Origin: Leptospira venezuelensis
GTDB lineage: Bacteria; Spirochaetota; Leptospiria; Leptospirales; Leptospiraceae
NCBI RefSeq assembly: GCF_002150035.1
Contig: NZ_NETS01000007.1
Location: 124,001-188,000 of the forward strand
DNA length: 64,000 nt
Direction of reading: 5' to 3'
Below the pieces are notes generated by a model. The model was not told the origin of the DNA. It saw only the letters and a list, made by a program, of their open reading frames with translations, and searched no databases. This document shows, piece by piece, positions 44,729-53,272 of this stretch; position 1 is the first letter of the stretch; each line of letters starts with the position of its first letter. A program made the position numbers and the translations under genes.

Positions 44729-45634
44729 CTATATAGAATTTAGAAATGGCAATGTGACTTTTAAGAATTCCTTTGGGTTTTCCGCAAAGGGCACATGACC
44801 TGTTTTTAGATAGGCCAACTTGGAACCTTTTACTTTTTCATGAAGTCTGAGAGCAAGTTTAGGATCTATGACTGGGTCATATTCTCCCCATACGATCAAT
44901 GTTGGCACTTGGATTTGGGAGACTTTTTCTCTTAGATCATGTCTTTCATCCAAAAAACTTTTCCAGATGGAAGCATTCACTTCTTTCGCACCTTCTACAT
45001 TTTCTCTTTCTTTGATACGGGATAGAATAGACTCTGTATATTTATTCCTGACCTTTATATAATGATTCGGAAAGAAATTCCAAACAAAGCTAGTAAACCA
45101 AACCTTGGATTTTAATCCGGCAAAACTTTTAGTAATCCAATCCGGATCGTTTAGTCCGCCTGAGTCCACAATCACGAGACCTTTTACTAGTTCCGGTTTT
45201 TTTAGAGCAAGATCCATAGAGGCAAAACCTCCGAGAGAGTTCCCTATAAAGATCCCGCCTTCCGGGGAAAGCTGCGTAACCAGGTCAGGTAATATTTCCG
45301 CATATTCTACCGCAGAAGCAGAAGTCGCAGGCTGTGGGTTTTCAGATAATCCGTGCCCCGGCCAATCCAAGGAGATCACTTTATATTTTTCTGATAAACT
45401 CGGCAAAATAGATTCAAAATCGTTATGGTCATGGCCTGCCGAATGTAGTAAAAAAATCGGCTTTCCTTTTCCTTCTATCCAATATGCGATCTTTCCTAAC
45501 TTAGAAGTATAATATCCGCTTGGTAACTTCGGTGATGTGGTTTTGTTTTCTAAAACTGCTTCCATCTTCTCTCCTCCACTGCATTGAATGAGTAACAAAC
45601 CTAAAAGTAAGTTTGCTGTTAATATTCGTTTCAT
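44729..45634 (-). CDS. Alpha/beta hydrolase lipoprotein
   Basis: The 301-residue protein has a signal with lipobox-like LLLIQCSGG (Cys about residue 18). The alpha/beta hydrolase fold follows: HSAGHDHNDFESILPSL, nucleophile elbow GNSLGGFAS (Ser about 133), acid in GEYDPVID, and catalytic His in TGHVPFAENP. As a lipid-anchored enzyme it should act in the periplasm or at the surface on an ester or related substrate. Single gene; a repeat lies between it and the sigma factor gene upstream. Confidence 0.87.
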   Translation of the reverse strand: MKRILTANLLLGLLLIQCSGGEKMEAVLENKTTSPKLPSGYYTSKLGKIAYWIEGKGKPIFLLHSAGHDHNDFESILPSLSEKYKVISLDWPGHGLSENPQPATSASAVEYAEILPDLVTQLSPEGGIFIGNSLGGFASMDLALKKPELVKGLVIVDSGGLNDPDWITKSFAGLKSKVWFTSFVWNFFPNHYIKVRNKYTESILSRIKERENVEGAKEVNASIWKSFLDERHDLREKVSQIQVPTLIVWGEYDPVIDPKLALRLHEKVKGSKLAYLKTGHVPFAENPKEFLKVTLPFLNSI

Positions 45635-45724
45635 ACTCGAATCTTCTCTTAGGAAAGATCCAAAGTCAAGAAAGGGAGAAGGGTATCATAGATAAGTGAA
45701 TTATCCTATGTTAATCGTTTTAAA

Positions 45725-45788
45725 TGCGGGCTACAAGAGCCGGGCGACTATAGCCCCCTATGCGGGTTTCAGGAGTGAAGCGATTATC
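45725..45788 (-). repeat. GC-rich intergenic repeat, copy 2
   Basis: Read on the minus strand from 45788, GATAATCGCTTCACTCCTGA matches the repeat at 35000 (GATAGTCGCTTCGCTCCTGA), then diverges but stays GC-rich (GGGGGCTATAGTCGCCCGG). Its first bases supply the stop codon of the ECF41 sigma gene. Confidence 0.6.
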
Positions 45789-46779
45789 TTACGATTGCCC
45801 ATTTTACTAATTTAGCCACTGGATTTAACCATTTTGCTACCTTCTTCCGATATGTATGCGGGAATAATAAGAAGTTCTCGAGCGGAAAGATCAGTCCTTC
45901 TTCTACCAGCTTATCTTTGTTCTCCATCGATTTTAATTTATCCGGATTGAGAACAGAATAAATTTTGGAAATACCGTCTTCGTCTATGAGGAAATTTTGT
46001 AAGTATGCAGGTTGATCATTATAATAGCCGATTAATGTTTCTGCACCATTTACCATTCCAAAATAAAAATCCAGAGTATATTTGAGTTTGTTGCTTCCAG
46101 TCCGGATGAAAAAATGAGAAGCCCTTTCTTTTCCGATGATCGGAATTCTAGCAGCATTTACTTTTCCACCGCCATCTGACCAAAGGACTATCTCTTCTTT
46201 TAGAAAAGGGACAAGCAGTTCCGGTTTTCCTTTGGAAGAAGCGAGTAAAAAATCACGGAAGATCTTTTTTCTTTTTTCGGAAGGTGCATCGTATTTTTTA
46301 CGATCAGATTTGAGTGATTCTTTGGCTCTTTTTAGGATTTGTCTGCAATTCTCCTGATTTTTTCCGACCACTTTGGATATTGAGTCATAATCCATCTCAA
46401 AACTTTCTCTGAGTAAAAACACTGCCCTTTCAATCGGATTCAGTTTTTCTAATAAATGCAGAAATGCGAGGTCTAATGTTTCTTGGTCAGGCTCTTCTTC
46501 CATAGGTCCCGGAGCCAAAGGCTCCGGTAACCAAGGACCTATATAGGTTTCTCTTTTTCTTTTTGCCTTTCTTAAAGAATCCAAGGAGAGTCTTGCCGCA
46601 ACCGTAGATAGAAATGCCTTTGGAGATCTTATCTTCTCTTCTTTGGATTTTTCCCATCTTAGAAAAGTTTCCTGCACTATATCTTCGGCTTCTACCACAC
46701 TCCCTGTCATCTTATAGGCGATCCCAAAGACCAAACCTTTGTTTTGTATAAATTGATCTAGTCTTTCTTGGGTGTTCAT
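45784..46779 (-). CDS. ECF41-type RNA polymerase sigma factor with SnoaL-like C-terminal domain
   Basis: The 331-residue protein has sigma region 2 (about 10-75, AEDIVQETFLRW), the linker motif WLPEP at 83-87, and sigma region 4 (about 105-160, LLEKLNPIERAVFLL ... NQENCRQILKRAK), followed by a SnoaL-like domain with the ECF41 hallmarks DGGGK at 202-206 and NPDKL at 278-282. In ECF41 proteins the fused C-terminal domain replaces an anti-sigma factor and controls activity. A terminal extension of about 50 residues follows NPDKL. It overlaps the oxidoreductase gene by 4 bases, the usual ECF41 partner arrangement, and the operon carries an ECF41-type promoter. Confidence 0.92.
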   Translation of the reverse strand: MNTQERLDQFIQNKGLVFGIAYKMTGSVVEAEDIVQETFLRWEKSKEEKIRSPKAFLSTVAARLSLDSLRKAKRKRETYIGPWLPEPLAPGPMEEEPDQETLDLAFLHLLEKLNPIERAVFLLRESFEMDYDSISKVVGKNQENCRQILKRAKESLKSDRKKYDAPSEKRKKIFRDFLLASSKGKPELLVPFLKEEIVLWSDGGGKVNAARIPIIGKERASHFFIRTGSNKLKYTLDFYFGMVNGAETLIGYYNDQPAYLQNFLIDEDGISKIYSVLNPDKLKSMENKDKLVEEGLIFPLENFLLFPHTYRKKVAKWLNPVAKLVKWAIVR

Positions 46780-47963
46780 TTTTCAGCCGTCGCTAATCTT
46801 TCGTTTTGTTTAACTAAAGTTTTTTCTTTAGGTTTAGGGATCGCATAAAAATCGAAATATTTTTCTGCTTTAAAGGAGAAGACAGTAAATTTGCAAATAA
46901 GCTCTTTCACGAAAGCTCCTATTCTTCCCGTCCAAAATTTTTCCTTAGGGCTGTCATCGTAGTTCAGGAATTGGAATAATCCTTCTTTTCTTCCTAAACT
47001 TACACAACGTCCTACATACGCTAGTTCGAAAGGTTTTTGTCCTATTTCAGATTTATTTCCTATTAGGGTAGAAATTCTTTCTCCTAAATAAATTCCCATT
47101 GGAAGAGCTGTGGCACATGCCATCCGCAAATAAGAAAATTCTTCACCCGGAATTTTTACTGCGTCTCCCGCTCCTATGATATTTGAATATTCAGGAACTT
47201 GCATATATTCATTCAAATATACTTGGCCGATCTTATTGGATTCTAATCCTGAGTTTTTTCCCAGATCAGAAGCAACTAACCCAGCAGAAAGCACACAATA
47301 ATCGTGAAGAACCTGAGTTCCGCTTGTGGTTTTGATCTTATCTTCTAATAGATATTCTCCTCTTTCTCCTTCGATAAGATTCACATGCAGATTTTTCAGA
47401 ACTTCTTTCATATAAAGAACAGCTCCTGAAGAGAAATTTTTTCCGATCTTATCCGAATCCAAAAGTGTAATTTTTGCTTTTGGATAATTTTCTGCGAGTT
47501 CCGTTGCTACTTCTATTCCGGAAAGTCCTCCGCCTAATACAGTAATTTTTGCGTCAGGATGATTGTTTAATTCTCTTCTCAATCGTTCCGAATCTTGGAA
47601 ACTTGCGACTGAGAAATAATTGATTCCTTTTGTGCCTGGATCTCCAGCCCTCATTCCTGCAGTATAACCCAGGTAGTCGTATTCAAAATAAGTCCCGTCG
47701 TTTAAGAGAACTTTGTTCTCATTTGGAAATATATTTTCTACTCTTTGGATGATCAGATCTACCTTAGAGTTTAATAAATTTCGGATCTTAAAATCTTTTC
47801 CTTTGGTTCCTGCGATCACCTGGTGATTTCTGATCTTTTCTCTAAAGATCGGTTCTGCAGTAATTAGGGTAATTTCTACCTCGGAGCTTTTGCGCGCTAA
47901 TCTGTTTGCCGCAGCAATCCCTGCATAACCTCCACCTACGATCAATACCTTCTTCTTTGACAT
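46776..47963 (-). CDS. NAD(P)/FAD-dependent oxidoreductase (NDH-2-like) linked to ECF41
   Basis: A 395-residue pyridine-nucleotide-disulfide-type flavoprotein: FAD motif VLIVGGGYAGIAAANRLA at about 6-23, NAD(P) motif ITVLGGGLSGIEVATELAE at about 154-172, and the FAD-closing GAGDAVKIPG. The layout and size match NDH-2/AIF-like dehydrogenases. ECF41 sigma genes are typically paired with such oxidoreductases, carboxymuconolactone decarboxylases or epimerases, and are thought to control only that partner. Electron acceptor unknown. Preceded by the ECF41-type promoter. Confidence 0.88.
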   Translation of the reverse strand: MSKKKVLIVGGGYAGIAAANRLARKSSEVEITLITAEPIFREKIRNHQVIAGTKGKDFKIRNLLNSKVDLIIQRVENIFPNENKVLLNDGTYFEYDYLGYTAGMRAGDPGTKGINYFSVASFQDSERLRRELNNHPDAKITVLGGGLSGIEVATELAENYPKAKITLLDSDKIGKNFSSGAVLYMKEVLKNLHVNLIEGERGEYLLEDKIKTTSGTQVLHDYCVLSAGLVASDLGKNSGLESNKIGQVYLNEYMQVPEYSNIIGAGDAVKIPGEEFSYLRMACATALPMGIYLGERISTLIGNKSEIGQKPFELAYVGRCVSLGRKEGLFQFLNYDDSPKEKFWTGRIGAFVKELICKFTVFSFKAEKYFDFYAIPKPKEKTLVKQNERLATAEK

Positions 47964-47987
47964 TCTTGCCTCCGGTTCTAAAAGGAA

Positions 47988-48014
47988 GACGCGCCTTAGG
48001 CATAGCTTGTGACA
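47988..48014 (-). promoter_or_regulatory. ECF41-type promoter
   Basis: On the minus strand TGTCACA (48014-48008) is followed after 16 bases by CGTC (47991-47988), 24 bases before ATG 47963. These are the known ECF41 -35 and -10 elements, so the operon is probably autoregulated. Confidence 0.85.
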
Positions 48015-48116
48015 TTGTTTTGAATTTTCTTTGAGATATGGTCTCAGAAGACTTTTAGACTAGTTCTTGATTAGGAGATTGACAGAGGCATTCTTTTAAG
48101 CATCCTGGATAAGGAC

Positions 48117-49055
48117 ATGAAGCGTATTTTTTTCCTGATCTTATTCATGATTTCGATCTTAGGATTGATTGTATGTAAGGAAAAAAAGCCAATCCCTGAA
48201 TTGGAAGGATTCGTTGTTAAGAATGTAATTCATCCTAGTAACAACCCATTCAATCAAGAAAAAGTGGAATTGGGGAAGACTCTATATTTCGATTCTAGGC
48301 TTTCTTTCAACCAAGATGTAAGTTGTGCAAGTTGCCATAATACTGCTTCTCCTTCCGAAGGTTTTCCTCGAACCAAGATCCATAATCCAGCTCCTTCTCT
48401 CACAAATGTTGCATTATATAAAGATGTATTTAAAGACCCGGAAGCAAAAGAGTTAGAAGATCTTGTAAAAGACAAAGTGCATTCCAAACTATTATTCCAG
48501 AATGAAACAAAACTCATCCAACGGATTTCTTCTATCCAGGGTTATAAGGAACTTTTTGAGAAAGCTTATGGAGATCCTGAAATTTCAGGGGAAAGAATTG
48601 TATTAGCTCTTTCTACCTTCCAAAGAACCATAGTAAGTAAAAATTCAAGTTTTGATAAATTTGTAATGGGGGAAGAGACAGCACTCACTCCTGCACAGAT
48701 TAGAGGTTGGGATGTTTTTCAGAATAAAGCAAAATGTATCCAATGTCACCAGGGCCCTAACTTCTCCGATTCTAAATTGCATACGACTGGTCTTGCTGGG
48801 ATCAAAGATAAGGTTAGAACTCCAACATTAAGGGATGTTACCAAAAAGAAAACATTCATGCATAATGGGATTTTTGGATCGATAGAAGATACAGTGAACC
48901 ATTTTGCGGAAGGTGGCCATTCCAAAGCGGTTCATGATCCTATGTTGAAACCTGCTGAACTTTCCGATCAGGACAAGAAAGATTTGATCGAGTTCTTAAA
49001 AGCATTAGAAGGGGAGCCAATCCAGTTGGAAATCCCTTCTATCCCGAAAGCCTAA
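48117..49055 (+). CDS. Di-heme cytochrome c peroxidase (MauG/CcpA family)
   Basis: A 312-residue protein with two heme c motifs, C70-A-S-C73-H74 and C207-I-Q-C210-H211, an export signal with a possible lipobox (LGLIVC, Cys20), and the C-terminal FMHNGIFGSIEDTVNHF containing the conserved HNG--- segment of CCPs. Bacterial CCPs reduce H2O2 to water in the periplasm with electrons from cytochrome c. The usual WDGR-type segment after APSLTN is replaced by a variable, charged stretch. Heme attachment would depend on the ccm system of the 27-31 kb operon. It diverges from the ECF41 operon. Confidence 0.87.
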   Translation: MKRIFFLILFMISILGLIVCKEKKPIPELEGFVVKNVIHPSNNPFNQEKVELGKTLYFDSRLSFNQDVSCASCHNTASPSEGFPRTKIHNPAPSLTNVALYKDVFKDPEAKELEDLVKDKVHSKLLFQNETKLIQRISSIQGYKELFEKAYGDPEISGERIVLALSTFQRTIVSKNSSFDKFVMGEETALTPAQIRGWDVFQNKAKCIQCHQGPNFSDSKLHTTGLAGIKDKVRTPTLRDVTKKKTFMHNGIFGSIEDTVNHFAEGGHSKAVHDPMLKPAELSDQDKKDLIEFLKALEGEPIQLEIPSIPKA

Positions 49056-49069
49056 TATATAATTTTAGA

Positions 49070-50740
49070 TTATTTATCGGAAGGTGTAGCTTGCTGTGCT
49101 CTAGCTACTTCGTTTTTGATGATTGTATCTACAATCTCATCCACATTCACTCCGAACTTTTCGAAAACAGAGTTCCTTGCAAGTTCATAACGGATGATAT
49201 CCACGTTAAAGTTGATCCTTGCTTGAGCTACTTGTAACTCTGCTTGGATTAAACCGTCCAGAGCGGATTTCACCAACACTGCAGTGAATCTTCCTTGATT
49301 AAAACGTGCTTGGACACCTTTGTAAAATTTCTCTGCTTCTTCTTTACGAGTGTTTGCAGTTTCTAAAAGTTCCTGCCCCGCAACGATTGCATAATATCTA
49401 TTATCTAACTCTTCTTTGATCAGAGTTCTAAGTTCTGTTTCTTGTTTTGACAGGATATCCAGTTTGAGCTTTGCATCCCTAATATCTGTTTGAATTCCCG
49501 TATCGAATAAAGGATAAGATAATGCGAAGTTTAAAGTTTTTTCCGGATACTTAAAAGACATCATTCCTGTGTCTGGATTCACATAGTTCGTCTGAGGATT
49601 TAAGAAAGTCTGTCCTCTTGTAGAATAACTTCCTGTAATTTTTAAAGAAGGCATGTCTTCTGCATTCTTGATCTTCAGTTCTAACTCCGCGATCTGTCTT
49701 TGGCGGATTAAATTTTTTAGATCGATCCTATGATCCAATGCATATTGATAATCTTTAGTAGGATTGATATCGTTTGGAACTTTTTCCTGAAGATCAGTGA
49801 TCCCTGAAATTTTAGAACTTGGGTCCACGTTCAGGACTCGGATCAAATTTCTTTCTGCTTCTGATCTAGCAAGCCTTGCTCTTTCTAAACTATTTTCAGT
49901 TTGAGTGAGAGCACTATTCCATTGGTTGACCTCGAATCCTTCGGAAAGACCTAGATTACGTTTTCTGACAGTAAGATCTCTGATGTTTTTAGTATTCTTC
50001 TCTAATCTATCGAAAGTTTCTACCTGAGAATCGTAAACACTCAAGCTCCAATAGTCTACCAGGGTTTTAACTACAAGCTGAGCAAGAATATTGACTAACT
50101 CGTCTCTACGAATCACTGCGTTTTGTTGTAAGACCTTTTGTTTTTCTTTCTCAGTCTGGCCGAAAGAATACTTCAAAAGTTCCTGACCAAGAGTTACAGT
50201 CAGGGCATCTGTATATTGAGGAGGAGCAGCTAAATAAGAACCTACTGCGCCTAGTCTGGCAGCAGCAGCCTGAGTCTCAAATGCATCCGCATCGAATCGT
50301 GTATGGCTAAGTTCCAGACTAAAATAGGTCAGGGTTTGGAAGTTTTTTTGGATCCCTACGTTTATCCGATCATTTGAGATCTTTGTTCCAGAGAGAACGT
50401 TATTATTATTAAGAGGAAGATTAGTTTTTGTTTTCGAAAAACCGCCGACCAGCGTCCATGCATATTGAGATAGATTTTTTAATTCGGCAGTATCTGCTTT
50501 CACGAATTCCATCCCAGCGTTTCTAACTGTGATATTATTCGCTAGGACATAATTGACCGCTTCTTTCAGAGTAAGTTTAAGAACTCTAGGCCTATTTTGA
50601 AGGGAAGGGTCTAACTCTTGGGCGAAGTAGGAAGCTGGAAAACTGAAAGCTCCGACAAGCAAGAGTCGCAGATAAAATTTCCTTAACCAAGGAATATTTG
50701 CAGGCCTAAGCATAGTTTCGTTGGTCTTCCTACGGAGCAT
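49070..50740 (-). CDS. TolC-family outer membrane protein
   Basis: From the ATG at 50740 the product is 556 residues; a longer in-frame reading would run into the divergent gene's start, and an ATG at 50713 is an alternative. A hydrophobic signal (YLRLLLVGAFSFPASYFAQ) is followed by two outer-membrane-efflux repeats: LKLTLKEAVNYVLANNITVRNAG and, in the second half, ALSYPLFDTGIQTDIRDAKLKLDI. It should form a trimeric outer membrane channel. No adaptor or pump gene is adjacent, so it is an orphan channel like many in Leptospira, or serves type I secretion. Confidence 0.85.
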   Translation of the reverse strand: MLRRKTNETMLRPANIPWLRKFYLRLLLVGAFSFPASYFAQELDPSLQNRPRVLKLTLKEAVNYVLANNITVRNAGMEFVKADTAELKNLSQYAWTLVGGFSKTKTNLPLNNNNVLSGTKISNDRINVGIQKNFQTLTYFSLELSHTRFDADAFETQAAAARLGAVGSYLAAPPQYTDALTVTLGQELLKYSFGQTEKEKQKVLQQNAVIRRDELVNILAQLVVKTLVDYWSLSVYDSQVETFDRLEKNTKNIRDLTVRKRNLGLSEGFEVNQWNSALTQTENSLERARLARSEAERNLIRVLNVDPSSKISGITDLQEKVPNDINPTKDYQYALDHRIDLKNLIRQRQIAELELKIKNAEDMPSLKITGSYSTRGQTFLNPQTNYVNPDTGMMSFKYPEKTLNFALSYPLFDTGIQTDIRDAKLKLDILSKQETELRTLIKEELDNRYYAIVAGQELLETANTRKEEAEKFYKGVQARFNQGRFTAVLVKSALDGLIQAELQVAQARINFNVDIIRYELARNSVFEKFGVNVDEIVDTIIKNEVARAQQATPSDK

Positions 50741-50808
50741 GGTTTTTGGTTCGGAAGAATTTGCCAAATCGAAAAATCTAAAGTAAAAGTCTAGACAGCT
50801 TAAAATCG

Positions 50809-52896
50809 ATGAAAACTCCAGATAAAAAATTGAACCGACTCGCGTCTGAAAAAAGTCCTTATCTACTCCAACATTCAACCAATCCAGTGGATTGGTTTCC
50901 TTGGTCCGAAGAGGCATTTGCAAAGGCAAAATCAGAGAATAAATTGATCTTCTTATCCATTGGTTACGCCACCTGCCATTGGTGCCATGTAATGGAGAAG
51001 GAATCGTTTGAGAATGAAACCACTGCTGAAGTTTTGAATAGAGATTACGTTTCTATTAAGGTAGATCGAGAAGAAAGGCCTGATGTGGATCGGATCTATA
51101 TGGATGCGTTACATGCCATGGGACAGCAGGGAGGCTGGCCTTTAAATATGTTCCTAACGCCTGAAGGTAAACCGATTACAGGTGGCACCTATTTTCCTCC
51201 GGTCCCAAAATACGGTAGAAAAAGTTTCACGGAAGTTTTAGGAATTTTAACAGGATTATGGAAGGATAAAAAAGAAGAATTACTAGAGGCTTCCGAAGAC
51301 CTGACTAAACATTTAAGGGAGTCAGAAGAGGCCAGAGCACTTGCAGGGGAAACGCTAGCTGCTTCTCCAGGACCGGAAGTATTCGAGAATGGATTTTTAT
51401 TATATGATCGATTTTACGATCAAGATTATGCGGGTTTCAAATCCAATTCCGTAAATAAATTTCCGCCAAGCATGGGGCTTAGCTTTTTATTACGTTATCA
51501 TAAATCTACCGGAGAACCTAAAGCTCTCGAAATGGTAGAAGAGACACTGACTGCCATGAAAAAAGGTGGGATCTATGACCAAATCGGCGGGGGACTTTGC
51601 AGGTATTCCACCGACCATCATTGGTTAGTCCCACATTTCGAAAAGATGCTATATGATAACTCACTTTTCTTGGAAGCCTTAGTAGAATGTTACCAAGCAG
51701 TGGGAGAGGAAAAATATAAAAATTATGCGTACGATGTAATTGAGTATCTGCGCAGGGATATGAGATTGCCTGGCGGTGGGATCTCAAGCGCAGAAGATGC
51801 GGATTCAGAAGGAGAAGAGGGGCTATTCTATCTTTGGACAAAAGAAGAAGTGAGAGAAGTCTGTGGGCAGGACTCTTCTCTTTTAGATGAATTTTGGAAT
51901 ATTACAGAAAAAGGAAATTTCGAAGAGAAAAATATTCTACACGAAACATTCAGAATGAATTTCTCCAGGCTACATGGATTGGAGCCTTCCGAGTTGGAAG
52001 AGATTATTTCCAGAAATAGGAAAAAACTTTTAGAAAAACGTTCTACAAGGATCAGGCCTCTTAGGGACGATAAGATCTTATTCTCTTGGAACTGCTTGTA
52101 TATTAAGGCAGTGACAAAAGCTGCAATGGCTTTCGGAGACGGAGATCTATTAAGAGAAGCAGAAGAAACATATAAGTTCTTAGAAAATAATCTAATCAGA
52201 GAAGACGGAAGATTGCTCAGAAGATTTAGAGAAGGAGAAGCAAGATTCCTCGCATACAGTACTGATTATGCCGAGTTCGTATTAGCTTCTTTGTATCTAT
52301 TCCAAGCAGGAAAAGGATTCAGATATTTGGAGAATGCGATCCGATATACCGAAGAAGCGATCCGACTTTTCAGAAGTCCTTCCGGCGTGTTCTTTGATTC
52401 GGGAATAGACGGAGAGGTATTGCTCAGAAGGACCGTAGACGGGTATGATGGAGTGGAACCTTCCGCAAATAGTTCCTTTGCGACTGCATTCGTTTTACTT
52501 TCTAAGTTAGGAGTGGTGGATTCTGAAAAATATCTGCAATATGCGGACTCTATCTTTTCCTATTTCAAACCTGAATTAGAAGCTTATCCGATGAGTTATC
52601 CATATATGCTTTCCGCATTATGGCTTAGAAAATCTCCGGGAAGAGAACTTGCGGTAGTATATTCCTCCCAAGAAGAATTATTACCTATTTGGAAAGGAGT
52701 TGGCTCCTTATTTTTGCCGGAAACGGTACTTGTATGGGCTAACGATAAGGAAGCAAAAGAGAATGGAGAAAAATTCCTGCTTCTAAAAAACAGAAATTCA
52801 GGAGGAGGAGTGAAAGCATACGTTTGCGTAGGATTTCACTGTGAACTTCCTGTATCGGATTGGTCTAGCTTAAGAGCAAGATTGGTAGAAAATTAA
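50809..52896 (+). CDS. DUF255 thioredoxin-domain protein (YyaL/SSP411-like)
   Basis: A 695-residue protein of the YyaL/spermatogenesis-associated-protein-20 family. The N-terminal block is the conserved SPYLLQHSTNPVDWFPWSEEAF, the thioredoxin-like YATCHWCHVMEKESFE with Cys-x-x-Cys, then QGGWPLNMFLTPEGKPITGGTYFPP; the C-terminal part is an (alpha/alpha)6-like barrel (about 200-690) with DLSAED-like and FSWNCLYIKA motifs. Its biochemical role is unknown. No signal peptide, so cytoplasmic. It faces the TolC gene across about 70 bases and overlaps rsfS at its 3' end by 4 bases, convergent. Confidence 0.92.
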   Translation: MKTPDKKLNRLASEKSPYLLQHSTNPVDWFPWSEEAFAKAKSENKLIFLSIGYATCHWCHVMEKESFENETTAEVLNRDYVSIKVDREERPDVDRIYMDALHAMGQQGGWPLNMFLTPEGKPITGGTYFPPVPKYGRKSFTEVLGILTGLWKDKKEELLEASEDLTKHLRESEEARALAGETLAASPGPEVFENGFLLYDRFYDQDYAGFKSNSVNKFPPSMGLSFLLRYHKSTGEPKALEMVEETLTAMKKGGIYDQIGGGLCRYSTDHHWLVPHFEKMLYDNSLFLEALVECYQAVGEEKYKNYAYDVIEYLRRDMRLPGGGISSAEDADSEGEEGLFYLWTKEEVREVCGQDSSLLDEFWNITEKGNFEEKNILHETFRMNFSRLHGLEPSELEEIISRNRKKLLEKRSTRIRPLRDDKILFSWNCLYIKAVTKAAMAFGDGDLLREAEETYKFLENNLIREDGRLLRRFREGEARFLAYSTDYAEFVLASLYLFQAGKGFRYLENAIRYTEEAIRLFRSPSGVFFDSGIDGEVLLRRTVDGYDGVEPSANSSFATAFVLLSKLGVVDSEKYLQYADSIFSYFKPELEAYPMSYPYMLSALWLRKSPGRELAVVYSSQEELLPIWKGVGSLFLPETVLVWANDKEAKENGEKFLLLKNRNSGGGVKAYVCVGFHCELPVSDWSSLRARLVEN

Positions 52897-53270
52897 GAGA
52901 GTTCTATTCTCTCCGCATCTCTCCAAAGTCTGTCTAGATTATAATATTCTCTTTTTTCCGGAGTCATTATATGGACTATAAATTCGCCGTAGTCCAGCAG
53001 GGTCCAACCGGAAGAGGAGGATGTTCCCGTTTTATCGGTTTCCTTATGGGGGAGTTTAAAACCTTTTAATGCTTTTTTGATCTCTCTCGCTACAGCGTTC
53101 GCTTGCACTGCTGAGTTCACGGTGCAGATCAAAAAGAAACTTAAGTATGAATGCACAGATTCCAGGTTCAAGACCGCGATCTCTTCGCATTTTTTATCCT
53201 GCATGATCTTATGGATAGTTTTCAGGATTTCCATTGTGTTTTCCGGGTTATTTTTAGGAGAAGGACTCAT
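52893..53270 (-). CDS. rsfS: Ribosomal silencing factor RsfS
   Basis: A 125-residue RsfS/YbeB protein: CEEIAVLNLESVHSYLSFFLICTVNSAVQANAVAREIKKAL and GWTLLDYGEFIVHIMTPEKREYYNLDRLW are the family core. RsfS binds uL14 on the large ribosomal subunit and blocks subunit joining during starvation. The first 12 residues are unusual, and an ATG at codon 13 is an alternative start. It is the last gene of the conserved leftward block, overlapping the LytR-like gene boundary closely (stop-to-start gap of 2 bases). Confidence 0.93.
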   Translation of the reverse strand: MSPSPKNNPENTMEILKTIHKIMQDKKCEEIAVLNLESVHSYLSFFLICTVNSAVQANAVAREIKKALKGFKLPHKETDKTGTSSSSGWTLLDYGEFIVHIMTPEKREYYNLDRLWRDAERIELS

Positions 53271-53272
53271 AT

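Noticed and set aside
50741..50929. 63-residue N-terminal extension of the TolC-family protein
   Set aside because: It would precede the signal peptide and run into the divergent gene; a start at 50740 or 50713 puts the signal at the N-terminus.
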